Shown piece by piece: positions 1 to 9,559 of a DNA stretch of 38,031 bases (within the stretch, counting starts at the first letter, position 1; each line of letters opens with the position of its first letter). The stretch lies in the NCBI GenBank assembly GCA_027483345.1, contig JAIXUV010000220.1, forward strand, positions 1-38,031. The letters run 5' to 3'. This stretch comes from Verrucomicrobiales bacterium (lineage in GTDB: Bacteria > Verrucomicrobiota > Verrucomicrobiia > Limisphaerales > UBA9464). The notes beneath the pieces were generated by a model that was not told the origin of the DNA, made no database searches, and saw only the letters and a list, made by a program, of their open reading frames with translations. The position numbers and the translations under genes were made by a program.

Positions 1-213
1 CGCCGAAGACCGCGCAAAGGCGGGTCTGGGCCGAAATGGGGCGATGGGCGGACGGCGTCATGGGCGGGAACAGTGGCGATCCGCCGGGTCCGGGACAAGC
101 CGCCGGGCGGGGATTCCATACCGTTTGGCGAAATGCGTTGGGAATTCCCTGGGCCGGATTCCCGCAGAGGGATCCCGGCACCATGACGCCACGCTTCGGA
201 TAGGGGTTCACAA

Positions 214-240
214 CCAAGGGTGCCAAGGGTGCCAAGGGTG
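214..240. repeat. Three tandem copies of a 9-bp unit
   Basis: The unit CCAAGGGTG occurs three times without a mismatch at 214-222, 223-231 and 232-240. It lies in non-coding DNA upstream of feoA. It is a short microsatellite-like repeat with no visible function. Confidence 0.9.
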
Positions 241-340
241 CGAAGAAGTTCCCTCGGACCGGATGCCCGGCGTCCGACGCCGGGTTGCCTCGCATTGCCA
301 CGAGTACTCCCTTCGCTCCGGTGACTCCATTCCGGGCGAG

Positions 341-377
341 GACAACCTCCCGACAACCGGGGACAACCTCCCGACAA
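341..377. repeat. Direct repeat of a 16-bp sequence
   Basis: The 16-mer GACAACCTCCCGACAA is present at 341-356 and again at 362-377, separated by five bases. It sits about 50-90 bp before the first feoA start. It could be a duplication scar or a pair of protein-binding sites; no known operator (Fur, DtxR) matches it. Confidence 0.85.
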
Positions 378-427
378 TCCCGTTCCTTGCGGTGTCCGGG
401 GTGGAACCGTAGCGTCCTTGTCGAAAC

Positions 428-724
428 GTGTCCGAATCCTGCGACAATCCATCCTGCGCCACCGACCACTGCGCATCGCCGTCGATGTGCCCCCTGAGCG
501 TCGTCCGGGCCGGCACCACCGTGGTGGTGAAGCGCCTCACGGCCTCGCCTGAGGTGAACCAGCGGCTGCGGGAGATGGGGTTCGGCGAGGAACAGCGGGT
601 GAAGGTGATCACCCTGCAGAGCAACCTGCTGTGCCAGGTCTGCAATTCCCGTCTGGGTCTCAGCCAGAAGCTCGCCGCCAACATCCTGGTCGAGCCGGTC
701 CGCCCGACCCTCTTGGCGGCCTGA
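428..724 (+). CDS. feoA: FeoA-domain protein with Cys-rich N-terminus
   Basis: A 98-residue protein beginning at a GTG codon. Residues about 23-95 form an SH3-like FeoA domain, including the typical 'LREMGF' turn (residues 47-52). FeoA proteins associate with the cytoplasmic face of FeoB and are needed for ferrous iron transport. This copy has four cysteines in its first 21 residues (C5, C10, C15, C21) and a C69-x2-C72 pair, which most FeoA proteins lack; a metal or iron-sulfur site is an inference. The GTG start is the least certain part, because a shorter form starting nearer the domain would also work. It is the first gene of a feoA-feoA-feoB operon. Confidence 0.85.
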   Translation: MSESCDNPSCATDHCASPSMCPLSVVRAGTTVVVKRLTASPEVNQRLREMGFGEEQRVKVITLQSNLLCQVCNSRLGLSQKLAANILVEPVRPTLLAA

Positions 725-768
725 ACGGCCTCCACTTCTCCCCCGTGGCGAACCCTCCCGAACCGACC

Positions 769-993
769 ATGGTCCCGCTCAGTTCCCTCCAACCCGGCTC
801 CAAGGGGGCGGTCGGTCGGATCGACATCCCGGCCACCCAGCGTGGACGGTTGCTTGAGATGGGTTTGCTGGTGGGGACGACCCTGGAACTCGTCCGCTTC
901 GCCCCGATGGGCGATCCCGTTGAAATCCGTCTCCGTGGCTACCACCTGTCGTTGAGGCGACACGAGGCCGACCAGATCTGGATCCGTACCTGA
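769..993 (+). CDS. feoA: Second FeoA-domain protein
   Basis: A 74-residue FeoA-type SH3 domain, close to the usual length of stand-alone FeoA. The start is the ATG at 769, because residues from there (MVPLSSLQPG) begin the conserved domain, while upstream codons in frame run back into the first feoA gene without homology. The 'LLEMGL' motif at residues 28-33 corresponds to 'LREMGF' in the first copy. It contains no cysteine, unlike its neighbour. It lies 44 bp after the first feoA and 61 bp before feoB, so the three are probably co-transcribed. Confidence 0.88.
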   Translation: MVPLSSLQPGSKGAVGRIDIPATQRGRLLEMGLLVGTTLELVRFAPMGDPVEIRLRGYHLSLRRHEADQIWIRT

Positions 994-1054
994 CCCCGGG
1001 GATCCGCGCCGCGCCGCACCTTCGTCCGCGGCGGGTCCGCTCCCCGAACCGCCG

Positions 1055-3262
1055 ATGCCCAACCCACCGTCCAACCGGTCCCATCCGACCCCGTTCACCG
1101 CGGTCCTCACGGGCAATCCCAACTGCGGCAAGACGACGCTGTTCAACGCCCTGACAGGTCTCCGCGCCAAGGTCGGCAACTACGCCGGCGTCACCGTCGA
1201 ACGCAAGGAAGGTCCCTTGGTCGGTGCCGACGCGGCCCATCCGGTCACCGTGCTGGATCTTCCCGGCACGTATTCCCTGAGCCCGCAGTCGCCGGACGAA
1301 CAGATCGCCCGCGACGTCCTGTTCCAACGCCTTCCGGAGGTCCCGGCGCCCGATCTCGTCCTGGTGGTCGTCGACGCCTCGAACCTCCAGAGGAACCTCT
1401 ACTACGCGACCCAGGTCATCGAGTTGGGACATCCGACGGCGCTGGTGTTGAACATGGTCGACGTCGCCCGCGCGAACGGGATCGAGATCGACATCCCCGC
1501 GCTTTCGAAGGCGCTGGGTGTGCCGGTATTCCCGCTGGTGGCCAGCGAAGGGGAGGGAGTCGACGTCCTGCGGGCGGACATCCTGGGACGGGCCACCCGG
1601 CCGGGGACGCGGCACGTCATCCCCCGCGAGTTCAACGAACTGCCGGAGGCGTTCGGGCTCGAGGCGCGGTCGATCGGCTCCGCACTCCAAGGGCTTTTTC
1701 CCAACCGCCAGCGCCTGGCCGCGGCGGAGGCGTTGCTGCTGCTGACCGATGACCAGGGGTTCAACGCCCATCCGGATGTCTATCCGGCCGCCATCCGCGA
1801 ACAGGTCGCGGCGGCACGGGCCCGACTGGAGGCCGCCGGCGTCGACTGGCGCAGCGCCGCGATCGAGGCCCGGTACGCCCGCGTCTTCGCCATCCAACAG
1901 CACGTCTCCGTCGAGACCCTCGTCGAGGGCGAATCGGTCTCCGACCGGATCGACCGCGTGGTCACCCACAGGTATTGGGGACCCCTGATCTTCGTGGCGG
2001 TGATGGCGGCGATGTTCCAGTCGATATTCCTGCTGGCGCAGTACCCGATGGACCTCATCGAAGCCGGGGTCGAATGGGTGGCCGGTCGGATCTCCGCCGG
2101 CATGCCCCCCGGGGACCTGAACGACCTGCTGGCCCAGGGAGTCGTCGCCGGAGTCGGCTCGGTCATCGTCTTCCTGCCGCAGATCGGCCTGTTGTTTCTC
2201 TTCATCAGCCTGCTGGAGGATACCGGGTACATGTCCCGTGCCGCGTTCCTGATGGACCGCCTGATGAGCCGCGTGGGGCTCCACGGGAAGAGCTTCATCC
2301 CGATGCTCTCCTCGTTCGCCTGCGCGATTCCCGGGATCATGGCGACCCGGACGATCGAGACGCCCAAGGACCGGCTGGCGACGATCCTCGTGGCGCCGTT
2401 GATGAGCTGCTCGGCGCGTTTGCCGGTGTACACCGTCCTCATCGCGGCCTGCATTCCGCAACGCAACGGCCTGCCGGGACTCACACTGCTCGGCATGTAC
2501 CTGCTCGGGATCGTGGGGGCGCTGGGGATGGCCTGGCTGTTCAAGAAGACGCTCCTTCGCGGTGAACCCCCGCTGCTGATCCTGGAGCTGCCCGCGTACA
2601 AGAGACCCGTGCTCGGCGTGGTGCTCCGGCACATGTGGGAACGTTCCAAGATGTTCCTGCGCCGGGCGGGGACGGTGATCCTCGGCATCAACATCTTGCT
2701 GTGGTTCCTGGCGACTTATCCCAAGCCGTCGCCGGCATCCGCGGCGAAGACGGTTGTTTCGGCGGTTTCCGCTGTGACGGATGGGGCTGGTGCGACGGTG
2801 ATGCCGGGAAATTCCCAGGAAGAGGCGGGCGCGGCGCTCCGTGACAGCTATGCCGGTCGGTTGGGCCGTTGGATCGAGCCGGCCATCCGGCCACTCGGCT
2901 TCGACTGGAAGATCGGGATCGGCCTGGTGGCGTCCTTCGCGGCGCGGGAGGTCTTCGTGAGCACGATGTCGGTGGTCTACAACGTGGGGGAGCTGGACGA
3001 CTCCGAGGCGGGGACCGCGAGCCTGGCGGAGGTGATGAAGAAGGAAAGGCACGCCGATGGCCGGCCGGTGTACACGCCGCTGACCGGGGTGACGCTGATG
3101 GTCTTCTATGTCTTCGCGATGCAGTGCGTGAGCACGGTTGCGGTGGTGCGGCGGGAGACCAATTCCTGGAAGTGGCCGGCGTTCCAGTTCGCCTACATGA
3201 CGGCGCTGGCGTGGATCCTGGCGTTCGTGACCTTCCAGGTCGGCCGCTGGGCCGGTTTCTGA
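1055..3262 (+). CDS. feoB: Ferrous iron transporter FeoB
   Basis: A 735-residue inner-membrane Fe(II) transporter. The N-terminal G domain shows G1 GNPNCGKTT (20-28), G3 DLPG (68-71) and G4 NMVD (133-136). After a helical GDI-like region, two Gate-type membrane blocks follow from about residue 310 to the end, including the conserved stretch around 'DTGYMSRAAF' and, in the second block, 'ASFAAREVFVSTM'. A short Ala/Val/Gly-rich insertion at about residues 562-590 precedes the second Gate. The full family length and intact motifs indicate a working protein. It is the last gene of the feo operon and is followed 44 bp later by a hairpin-T terminator. Confidence 0.97.
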   Translation: MPNPPSNRSHPTPFTAVLTGNPNCGKTTLFNALTGLRAKVGNYAGVTVERKEGPLVGADAAHPVTVLDLPGTYSLSPQSPDEQIARDVLFQRLPEVPAPDLVLVVVDASNLQRNLYYATQVIELGHPTALVLNMVDVARANGIEIDIPALSKALGVPVFPLVASEGEGVDVLRADILGRATRPGTRHVIPREFNELPEAFGLEARSIGSALQGLFPNRQRLAAAEALLLLTDDQGFNAHPDVYPAAIREQVAAARARLEAAGVDWRSAAIEARYARVFAIQQHVSVETLVEGESVSDRIDRVVTHRYWGPLIFVAVMAAMFQSIFLLAQYPMDLIEAGVEWVAGRISAGMPPGDLNDLLAQGVVAGVGSVIVFLPQIGLLFLFISLLEDTGYMSRAAFLMDRLMSRVGLHGKSFIPMLSSFACAIPGIMATRTIETPKDRLATILVAPLMSCSARLPVYTVLIAACIPQRNGLPGLTLLGMYLLGIVGALGMAWLFKKTLLRGEPPLLILELPAYKRPVLGVVLRHMWERSKMFLRRAGTVILGINILLWFLATYPKPSPASAAKTVVSAVSAVTDGAGATVMPGNSQEEAGAALRDSYAGRLGRWIEPAIRPLGFDWKIGIGLVASFAAREVFVSTMSVVYNVGELDDSEAGTASLAEVMKKERHADGRPVYTPLTGVTLMVFYVFAMQCVSTVAVVRRETNSWKWPAFQFAYMTALAWILAFVTFQVGRWAGF

Positions 3263-3306
3263 TTCGTAGCGCTGCGGCCTGGGGAAGCGCGACAGCGTCG
3301 TGGAGT

Positions 3307-3328
3307 GCGCGAGTCCGCTCGCGCTTTT
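3307..3328 (+). terminator. Likely terminator of the feo operon
   Basis: A perfect 7-bp GC-rich stem (GCGCGAG at 3307-3313, CTCGCGC at 3318-3324) closes a TCCG loop and is followed directly by TTTT. It is 44 bp past the feoB stop, in the right orientation for an intrinsic terminator. Confidence 0.7.
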
Positions 3329-3401
3329 CCGCCGTCGGGTAACTCCGGAAATGCGTGCCCAGCCCGCCAACAAATCCCATCCGGACCACGCCGGGCGCCG
3401 G

Positions 3402-3752
3402 CTAGGGCTTCTGGCGCAATTGGGCTTCGAGTTCGGCGATGCGCACTCTCAGTGGTTGGATGGCCTCTTCCACCTCGGCGGCGGTGTACCGTGGGGTGAT
3501 GTATTTCGGACAGTTCCAATCGAACGACAGGACCTCGATGACAACCACCCTTTCGACGATCCCGCGTGTCTCCGGTCCGGCCAGCTGGGCGACCAGCTCC
3601 GGATGCTCGCGGGCGCCTTCCACCCGGGCGTGGCCGAGGATCTTCAGGCGATCGCGACAGGGGTAGTCCATGAGGAACAGGGCGACCCGATCCGAGCCGG
3701 CGAGATTGCCGGTGGAGAGCATCTGCCGGTTGCCCTTGTCGTCGGCGAAGGT
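3402..3752 (-). pseudogene. Truncated pyridoxamine-5'-phosphate-oxidase-like protein (3' end only)
   Basis: The minus-strand frame from about 3752 down to the TAG at 3402 encodes the C-terminal half of a PNPOx-family flavin-binding protein. Family-like stretches are FADDKGNRQ, NLAGSDRVALFLMDYP and FDWNCPKYITPRY, followed by a Glu/Ala/Leu-rich C-terminal helix. The N-terminal half, normally containing the start and first beta strands, is missing: upstream of TTFADD the translation turns into unrelated sequence. An ATG at 3722 could still give 106 residues, but that product would lack half the fold. The break coincides with the start of another gene fragment on the opposite strand. Confidence 0.8.
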
Positions 3753-3839
3753 GGTGCGGCCGAGTTGCTGGGGATGAAGCCGACGACCCTCGCCTTCCGC
3801 ATCAAGGCACTCGGCATCCGGCGCAACGCCCGGGATTGA
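3750..3839 (+). pseudogene. C-terminal Fis-type HTH fragment of a sigma-54-dependent activator
   Basis: The plus-strand frame at 3750-3839 reads GAAELLGMKPTTLAFRIK and ends LGIRRNARD-stop. This is the DNA-binding tail of FhlA/NtrC-type activators, whose consensus is AA-x-LLG-x-K-x-TTL-x-SRM-x-KLGI. No AAA+ domain or GAF domain precedes it; upstream, the frame simply runs antisense through the pyridoxamine-oxidase fragment. It is therefore a gene remnant, not a functional regulator. Confidence 0.72.
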
Positions 3840-4162
3840 TTTCAGGGCGATTCGGCTGAGGGACGGAGGCCCGACTCCATTGGGTCCCTTTGGCTCTGGG
3901 CGTCAAGCCGGAGGGAATCCTGCCACCCGCACTACGGGAATCTCCCGCCGAGACGCTAAGGCGCGGAGGGAAGGCTCAACCATGGTTGCGAAGGCTGCGG
4001 TTCCGGGACTGGACCACCGGAACCCGCGACTGAGGGATCAACACCTTCCCAGAAAAGGACTAGGTATTGGGACCGCGGCTCATGCTGTCGGCCGCCACGA
4101 TCGGGGCAGGGGGAACCAACCTCGTCCAAGCTAGGGTCGGTGTCACAGGGCCGGAATGGAAA
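3840..4162. other. Intergenic region between the gene remnants and groEL
   Basis: No gene is supported in these 323 bases. A copy of the 'CGCNAAGNCGC'-type intergenic sequence lies at 3947-3970 (core GAGACGCTAAGGCGCGGAGG). It resembles the arms of the inverted-repeat elements at 34552-34693 and 36241-36389, but no matching second arm is visible. The rest is likely decayed sequence continuing from the remnants at 3402-3839. Confidence 0.5.
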
Positions 4163-4190
4163 AGGCGCGGTCCCGTTGGGGACCGCGCCT
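4163..4190 (-). terminator. Intrinsic terminator of the groESL transcript
   Basis: A perfect 12-bp stem (AGGCGCGGTCCC at 4163-4174, GGGACCGCGCCT at 4179-4190) with a GTTG loop. Read on the minus strand it runs into TTTTCC, and it lies 34 bp past the groEL stop. This is one of the strongest terminators in the window. Confidence 0.9.
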
Positions 4191-4224
4191 GTCAGTGTCA
4201 GGTTCCTCGGAATGGTGGCCGGAC

Positions 4225-5859
<1,635 letters not shown>

Positions 5860-5895
5860 GGATGTCTAGATGTGTGTGATTGAGTTCCGGGTGGT

Positions 5896-6189
5896 TCAGC
5901 CGACGACGGCGATCAGGTCGTCGGTGTTGAAGATCTTGTATTCCTTGCCATCGATCTTGATTTCGGAGCCGCCGTACTTGGAGACAAGCACGCGGTCACC
6001 GACCTTGACTTCGAAGGCGAGCTTCTTGCCGTCGTCGCCGGTCTTGCCGGTTCCGAGGGCGCGGACAACGCCTTCGCTGGGCTTCTCCTTGGCGGAGTCG
6101 GGGATGATGATCCCGCCCTTCTTGACTTCCTTTTCCTCGCCGAGCTCCACGAGGACGCGGTCTCCGAGGGGTTTCACGTTCAGTGCCAT
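5896..6189 (-). CDS. groES: Co-chaperonin GroES (Hsp10)
   Basis: A 97-residue GroES, normal length. It starts with the characteristic [13 protein letters not shown] strand, contains the mobile loop that docks onto GroEL ([15 protein letters not shown], about residues 28-42), and ends with the strand pair [11 protein letters not shown] and [10 protein letters not shown]. It precedes groEL by 36 bp and follows dnaK by 89 bp on the same strand. The spacer upstream holds a hairpin but no CIRCE element. Confidence 0.98.
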   Translation of the reverse strand: MALNVKPLGDRVLVELGEEKEVKKGGIIIPDSAKEKPSEGVVRALGTGKTGDDGKKLAFEVKVGDRVLVSKYGGSEIKIDGKEYKIFNTDDLIAVVG

Positions 6190-6229
6190 GTTGGTGACTG
6201 TGTGTTTTGTATTGTTGCTTGTGGATGCA

Positions 6230-6258
6230 GCCCGCCGCTCCTGCGGCCGGGCAAAAAA
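6230..6258 (-). other. Hairpin in the dnaK-groES spacer
   Basis: GCCCG and CCGC (6230-6238) pair with GCGG and CGGGC (6243-6252) around a TCCT loop, with one bulged C at 6247. On the minus strand a run of six T (6258-6253) comes before the stem rather than after it, so this is not a canonical dnaK terminator. It may be a leader structure or processing site for groESL mRNA. Confidence 0.5.
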
Positions 6259-6278
6259 TCGTGTGCCAGGACCGGAAC

Positions 6279-8204
6279 TCAGGGCTTCTTCTTCTCGTCG
6301 ACGACTTCGGCGTCGATGACGGTGGAGTCGTCCTTCTTTTCCGCCTTGGGTTCGGCTCCGGGCTGCTGGCCGCCGGCACCGGCTCCGGGGGCTTCGCCGC
6401 CTTGGGGGTACATCGCCGCACCGGCCGCCTGGACGGTCTGGTTCAGCTTGTCGAGGGCCGCCCGGATCGCGGCGGAGTCGCTGCCCTTGAGGGCGTCCTT
6501 CACGGAGGCGACCGACGTCTCGATACCCGACTTGGCGTCGCCGATCTTGTCGGCGTTGTCCTTCAGGAACTTCTCGGTGCGGTAGACGGTGTTGTCCGCC
6601 TCGTTGCGGAGTTCGACCTCCTCGCGGCGGGCCTTGTCCTCGTCGGCATGGGCCTCGGCGTCGCGGCGCATCTTCTCGACCTCGTCCTTGGAGAGGCCGC
6701 TGGAGGCGGTGATGACGATCTTCTGGCTTTTCCCGGTGCCGAGGTCCTTGGCGCTGACGTTGAGGATCCCGTTGGCGTCGATGTCGAAGGTGACCTCGAT
6801 CTGGGGCACGCCGCGCGGGGCCGGGGCGATCTCGGAAAGCTGGAACTTGCCGAGCGACTTGTTGTCGCGGGAGAACTGGCGTTCGCCCTGGAGGACGTGG
6901 ATCTCGACGCCGGGCTGGTTGTCGCTGGCGGTGGAGAAGATCTCCGACTTCCGGCTCGGGATGGTGGTGTTGCGGTCGATCAGCTTGGTGAACACGCCGC
7001 CAAGGGTCTCGATGCCCAGCGATAGCGGGGTCACGTCGAGCAGGAGCACATCCTTGACCTCGCCCTTGAGAACGCCGCCCTGGATGGCGGCGCCGACGGC
7101 GACGACCTCATCGGGGTTGACGCCCTGGTGGGGCGGCTTGCTGACGAGGCCGCGGGCGGTTTCGACCACCCTGGGCATGCGGGTCATGCCGCCGACCAGG
7201 ACGAGTTCGTCGATCTTGTCGGTGGTGAGTCCGGCGTCGCGCAGACACGCCTTGGTCGGCGTGATGGTGCGTTCGAAGAGGGTGTCGCAGAGCTGCTCCA
7301 TCTTCGCCCGGCTCAGCTTCAGTGAGATGTGCTTCGGGCCGGTCGCGTCGGCGGTGATGAAGGGCAGGTTGATGTCGTACTGCTGGGACGACGAGAGGGC
7401 GATCTTGGACTTCTCGGCCTCCTCCTTGATGCGCTGGAGGGCGTCGGGCTGCTTGCGGAGGTCGATGCCCTGATCGCGTTGGAACTCGGCGAGGATCCAG
7501 TCGATGATCGCGTTGTCCCAGTCGTCGCCGCCGAGGTGGGTGTCGCCGTTGGTGGCCTTCACCTCGAAGACGCCGTCACCGATCTCGAGCACCGAGATGT
7601 CGAAAGTGCCGCCGCCGAGGTCGTACACGGCGATCTTCTCGTCCTTCTTCTTGTCCAGGCCGTAGGCGAGCGAGGCGGCGGTGGGCTCGTTGATGATGCG
7701 GAGCACCTCTAGGCCGGCGATCTTGCCGGCATCCTTGGTGGCCTGGCGCTGGCTGTCGTTGAAGTAGGCGGGAACGGTGATGACAGCCTGAGTGATGGTC
7801 TCACCGAGGCGGATCTCCGCGTCGGCCTTCAGCTTGCCCAGGATCATGGCGCTGATCTCCGGGGGGCTGAACGACTTGGGCTTGCCCTCGACCTCGACCT
7901 CGATGTGGGCGTCTCCGTTGGAGGCGCGCACCACCTTGTAGGGGACGCGTTTGATCTCCTCCTGGATCTCGTCGAACTTGCGCCCCATGAAACGCTTCAC
8001 CGAGTAGATGGTGTTGCGGGGGTTGGTGACGCCCTGCCGTTTCGCCGCGTCGCCGAACAGCCTCTCGCCGTTCTTCGCGAATGCGACAACCGACGGGGTC
8101 GTGCGTTTCCCTTCCGAATTCTCCAGCACGAGCGGCTCGCCGCCTTCCATCACCGCCATGCAGGAGTTGGTCGTTCCGAGATCAATGCCCAAAACTTTTG
8201 CCAT
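6279..8204 (-). CDS. dnaK: Chaperone DnaK (Hsp70)
   Basis: A 641-residue Hsp70. The start is the ATG at 8204, giving [15 protein letters not shown], the invariant N-terminus; codons further upstream in the same frame show no homology. Visible motifs are the phosphate loops IDLGTTN and [10 protein letters not shown], the adenosine motif VGGMTRMP, the substrate-binding domain beginning near [11 protein letters not shown], and a C-terminal helical lid. The tail ends EVVDEKKKP, a variant of the common EVVD-x-DKK. It is followed on the same strand by groES and groEL. grpE, dnaJ and hrcA, often its neighbours, are not in the window. Confidence 0.98.
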   Translation of the reverse strand: MAKVLGIDLGTTNSCMAVMEGGEPLVLENSEGKRTTPSVVAFAKNGERLFGDAAKRQGVTNPRNTIYSVKRFMGRKFDEIQEEIKRVPYKVVRASNGDAHIEVEVEGKPKSFSPPEISAMILGKLKADAEIRLGETITQAVITVPAYFNDSQRQATKDAGKIAGLEVLRIINEPTAASLAYGLDKKKDEKIAVYDLGGGTFDISVLEIGDGVFEVKATNGDTHLGGDDWDNAIIDWILAEFQRDQGIDLRKQPDALQRIKEEAEKSKIALSSSQQYDINLPFITADATGPKHISLKLSRAKMEQLCDTLFERTITPTKACLRDAGLTTDKIDELVLVGGMTRMPRVVETARGLVSKPPHQGVNPDEVVAVGAAIQGGVLKGEVKDVLLLDVTPLSLGIETLGGVFTKLIDRNTTIPSRKSEIFSTASDNQPGVEIHVLQGERQFSRDNKSLGKFQLSEIAPAPRGVPQIEVTFDIDANGILNVSAKDLGTGKSQKIVITASSGLSKDEVEKMRRDAEAHADEDKARREEVELRNEADNTVYRTEKFLKDNADKIGDAKSGIETSVASVKDALKGSDSAAIRAALDKLNQTVQAAGAAMYPQGGEAPGAGAGGQQPGAEPKAEKKDDSTVIDAEVVDEKKKP

Positions 8205-8225
8205 AGGTCGAAAATCTTCTGGATC

Positions 8226-8243
8226 CACTCTGCAAGCGGAGTG
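8226..8243. promoter_or_regulatory. CIRCE-like inverted repeat upstream of dnaK
   Basis: CACTC (8226-8230) and GAGTG (8239-8243) form an inverted repeat with an 8-base spacer, 22-39 bp upstream of the dnaK ATG. The HrcA operator CIRCE is TTAGCACTC-N9-GAGTGCTAA; here the inner halves match but the left outer bases do not and the spacer is one base short. It may be a degenerate HrcA site or chance. Confidence 0.35.
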
Positions 8244-8461
8244 CCGACAGGGCTGTTCGACGGCAAATGCCTGAAAAGTCCCCAATCAGGCCGGTTTTCG
8301 AGGTGAGCGGGATCAGGTTGTGCCACCGGGTACGGGCGCCGCTGTGCCTTGGACGGGGACAATGTGACGCATGTGACACACCTCGGCGGGCGGTATGGCG
8401 CAGTTGGGATTCGCCTTCGAAGCCGGTCGACAAGTGGAGGTGGGAGTTCCAAGACTGTGGC

Positions 8462-9559
8462 GTGCACGTGTCCCGGCTCCGATTGCGCGACTTCCGGAAT
8501 TATGTCCGGCTCGACCTGGAGCTGGGGCCGGGTTGCCACCTGTTCCTCGGGGACAATGCGCAGGGCAAGACCAACGTGCTAGAGGCGTTGTACCTCGTCG
8601 CGACGTTGAGGTCGTTCCGGGGAGTCGGCGGCGCCCAGATGGTCCGTGAGGGGGCGCGTGGCTACTTCGTCGGCGCCACGATCGACAGCCAGGGGCTATC
8701 GGAGGTGAAGGCCTACTGGTCGGCCACGGAGCGGAAGCTTTCGTTGAACGAAAGGCCGGTGCGACGCCTGTCCGAGTACTTCGGAGTCCTGCGGGCGGTG
8801 GTGTTCTGTTCCGAGGACCTGGCGTTGGTGAAGGGGGCGTCGAGGGGCCGTCGGCGGTTCCTCGACCTGATCCTGGCTCAGACCGAGCCCGGCTACCTGA
8901 CGCTCCTGATGCGCTATGCCCGGGCCTTGAAGTCGCGGAACGCACTGCTCAAGCATCCGGTGCCGGACGAGGCCCAGTTGGAGGGGTTTTCCCACGAGGT
9001 GGTTTCCGCCGGAACGGGCCTGATGGTGGCCCGCACGGCGTTGTTGCCCCGCATCACGCCCTGGATCCAGGACGCGTTCCGCCGCATCTCGGGCGACGTC
9101 GACGAACTCGAGTTGCGCCATCGTCCGGGGGTGCGCGAGGACTTCGCGGTGGCGCTGTCCAATTCGAGGGCGCGGGAGCGGGTGATGCGGACGACCCTGG
9201 TCGGGCCGCACCGGGACGACGTCGAGTTCCTGGTGAATGGACGGAACGCGTCCCAATACACCAGCGAGGGACAGAAGCGGACCTTGGCGTTGGCCCTGAA
9301 GCTGGCGCAGGCCGAGTACCTTTCCTCGGTGGTGGGCATGCCGCCGGTGCTTTTGATCGACGACGTGATGGGCGAGCTGGATGCGTCGCGGAGGGCGGCG
9401 TTTGTGCCGCTGTTGGAGCGTGCCTTCCGTGCCGGCGGGCAGGTTTTCATGACCTGCACGGAGGAGAACTGGCCGCAGGATCTGGGCAGGAGCCTGACTC
9501 GTTGGTCGGTGCGGAGGGGCGGGATCGTACCCGTCTCCAGCGAGCCCTTGGGTCCCTAG
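8462..9559 (+). CDS. recF: DNA replication and repair protein RecF
   Basis: A 365-residue SMC/ABC-type ATPase that, with RecO and RecR, loads RecA at single-strand gaps. Walker A is GDNAQGKT (30-37), the ABC-like signature is SEGQKR (268-273), and Walker B LLIDD (297-301) runs into the D-loop GELDASR. The start chosen is the GTG at 8462 (VHVSRLRLRDFRNY), because the family begins with this strand and the length then matches; 65 upstream codons have no RecF similarity. The only GGAGG (8436-8440) is 21 bp away, further than usual, so the start is not fully certain. The gene is divergent from dnaK rather than beside dnaN. Confidence 0.93.
   Translation: MHVSRLRLRDFRNYVRLDLELGPGCHLFLGDNAQGKTNVLEALYLVATLRSFRGVGGAQMVREGARGYFVGATIDSQGLSEVKAYWSATERKLSLNERPVRRLSEYFGVLRAVVFCSEDLALVKGASRGRRRFLDLILAQTEPGYLTLLMRYARALKSRNALLKHPVPDEAQLEGFSHEVVSAGTGLMVARTALLPRITPWIQDAFRRISGDVDELELRHRPGVREDFAVALSNSRARERVMRTTLVGPHRDDVEFLVNGRNASQYTSEGQKRTLALALKLAQAEYLSSVVGMPPVLLIDDVMGELDASRRAAFVPLLERAFRAGGQVFMTCTEENWPQDLGRSLTRWSVRRGGIVPVSSEPLGP

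Larger units (their letters stand above)
1..427. other. Intergenic region before the feo operon
   Basis: No gene can be supported here. All three plus-strand frames stay open for about the first 180 bases, so the tail of a gene entering from the left edge is possible, but none of the three translations resembles a known family. The stretch carries two short direct repeats (annotated separately). Its third-position GC is lower than in the genes nearby, which argues against a long coding region. Confidence 0.5.

Noticed and set aside
214-377. CRISPR-like repeats before feoA
   Set aside because: One repeat is a 9-bp tandem without spacers and the other has two copies 5 bp apart; neither has array spacing.
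779-3373. An 864-codon frame antisense to feoB
   Set aside because: Low-complexity Arg/Gly/Asp/His composition without homology; feoB on the other strand is certain.
6230-6258. Standard terminator for dnaK
   Set aside because: On the minus strand the T-run comes before the hairpin, not after it.
8362-8377. Direct repeat ATGTGAC resembling a CRP site
   Set aside because: The two copies are direct, not inverted, so the CRP pattern TGTGA-N6-TCACA is not satisfied.
8267-8461. An ATG 65 codons upstream as the recF start
   Set aside because: These codons lack RecF similarity and reach into the dnaK promoter area; the GTG at 8462 gives the family length.
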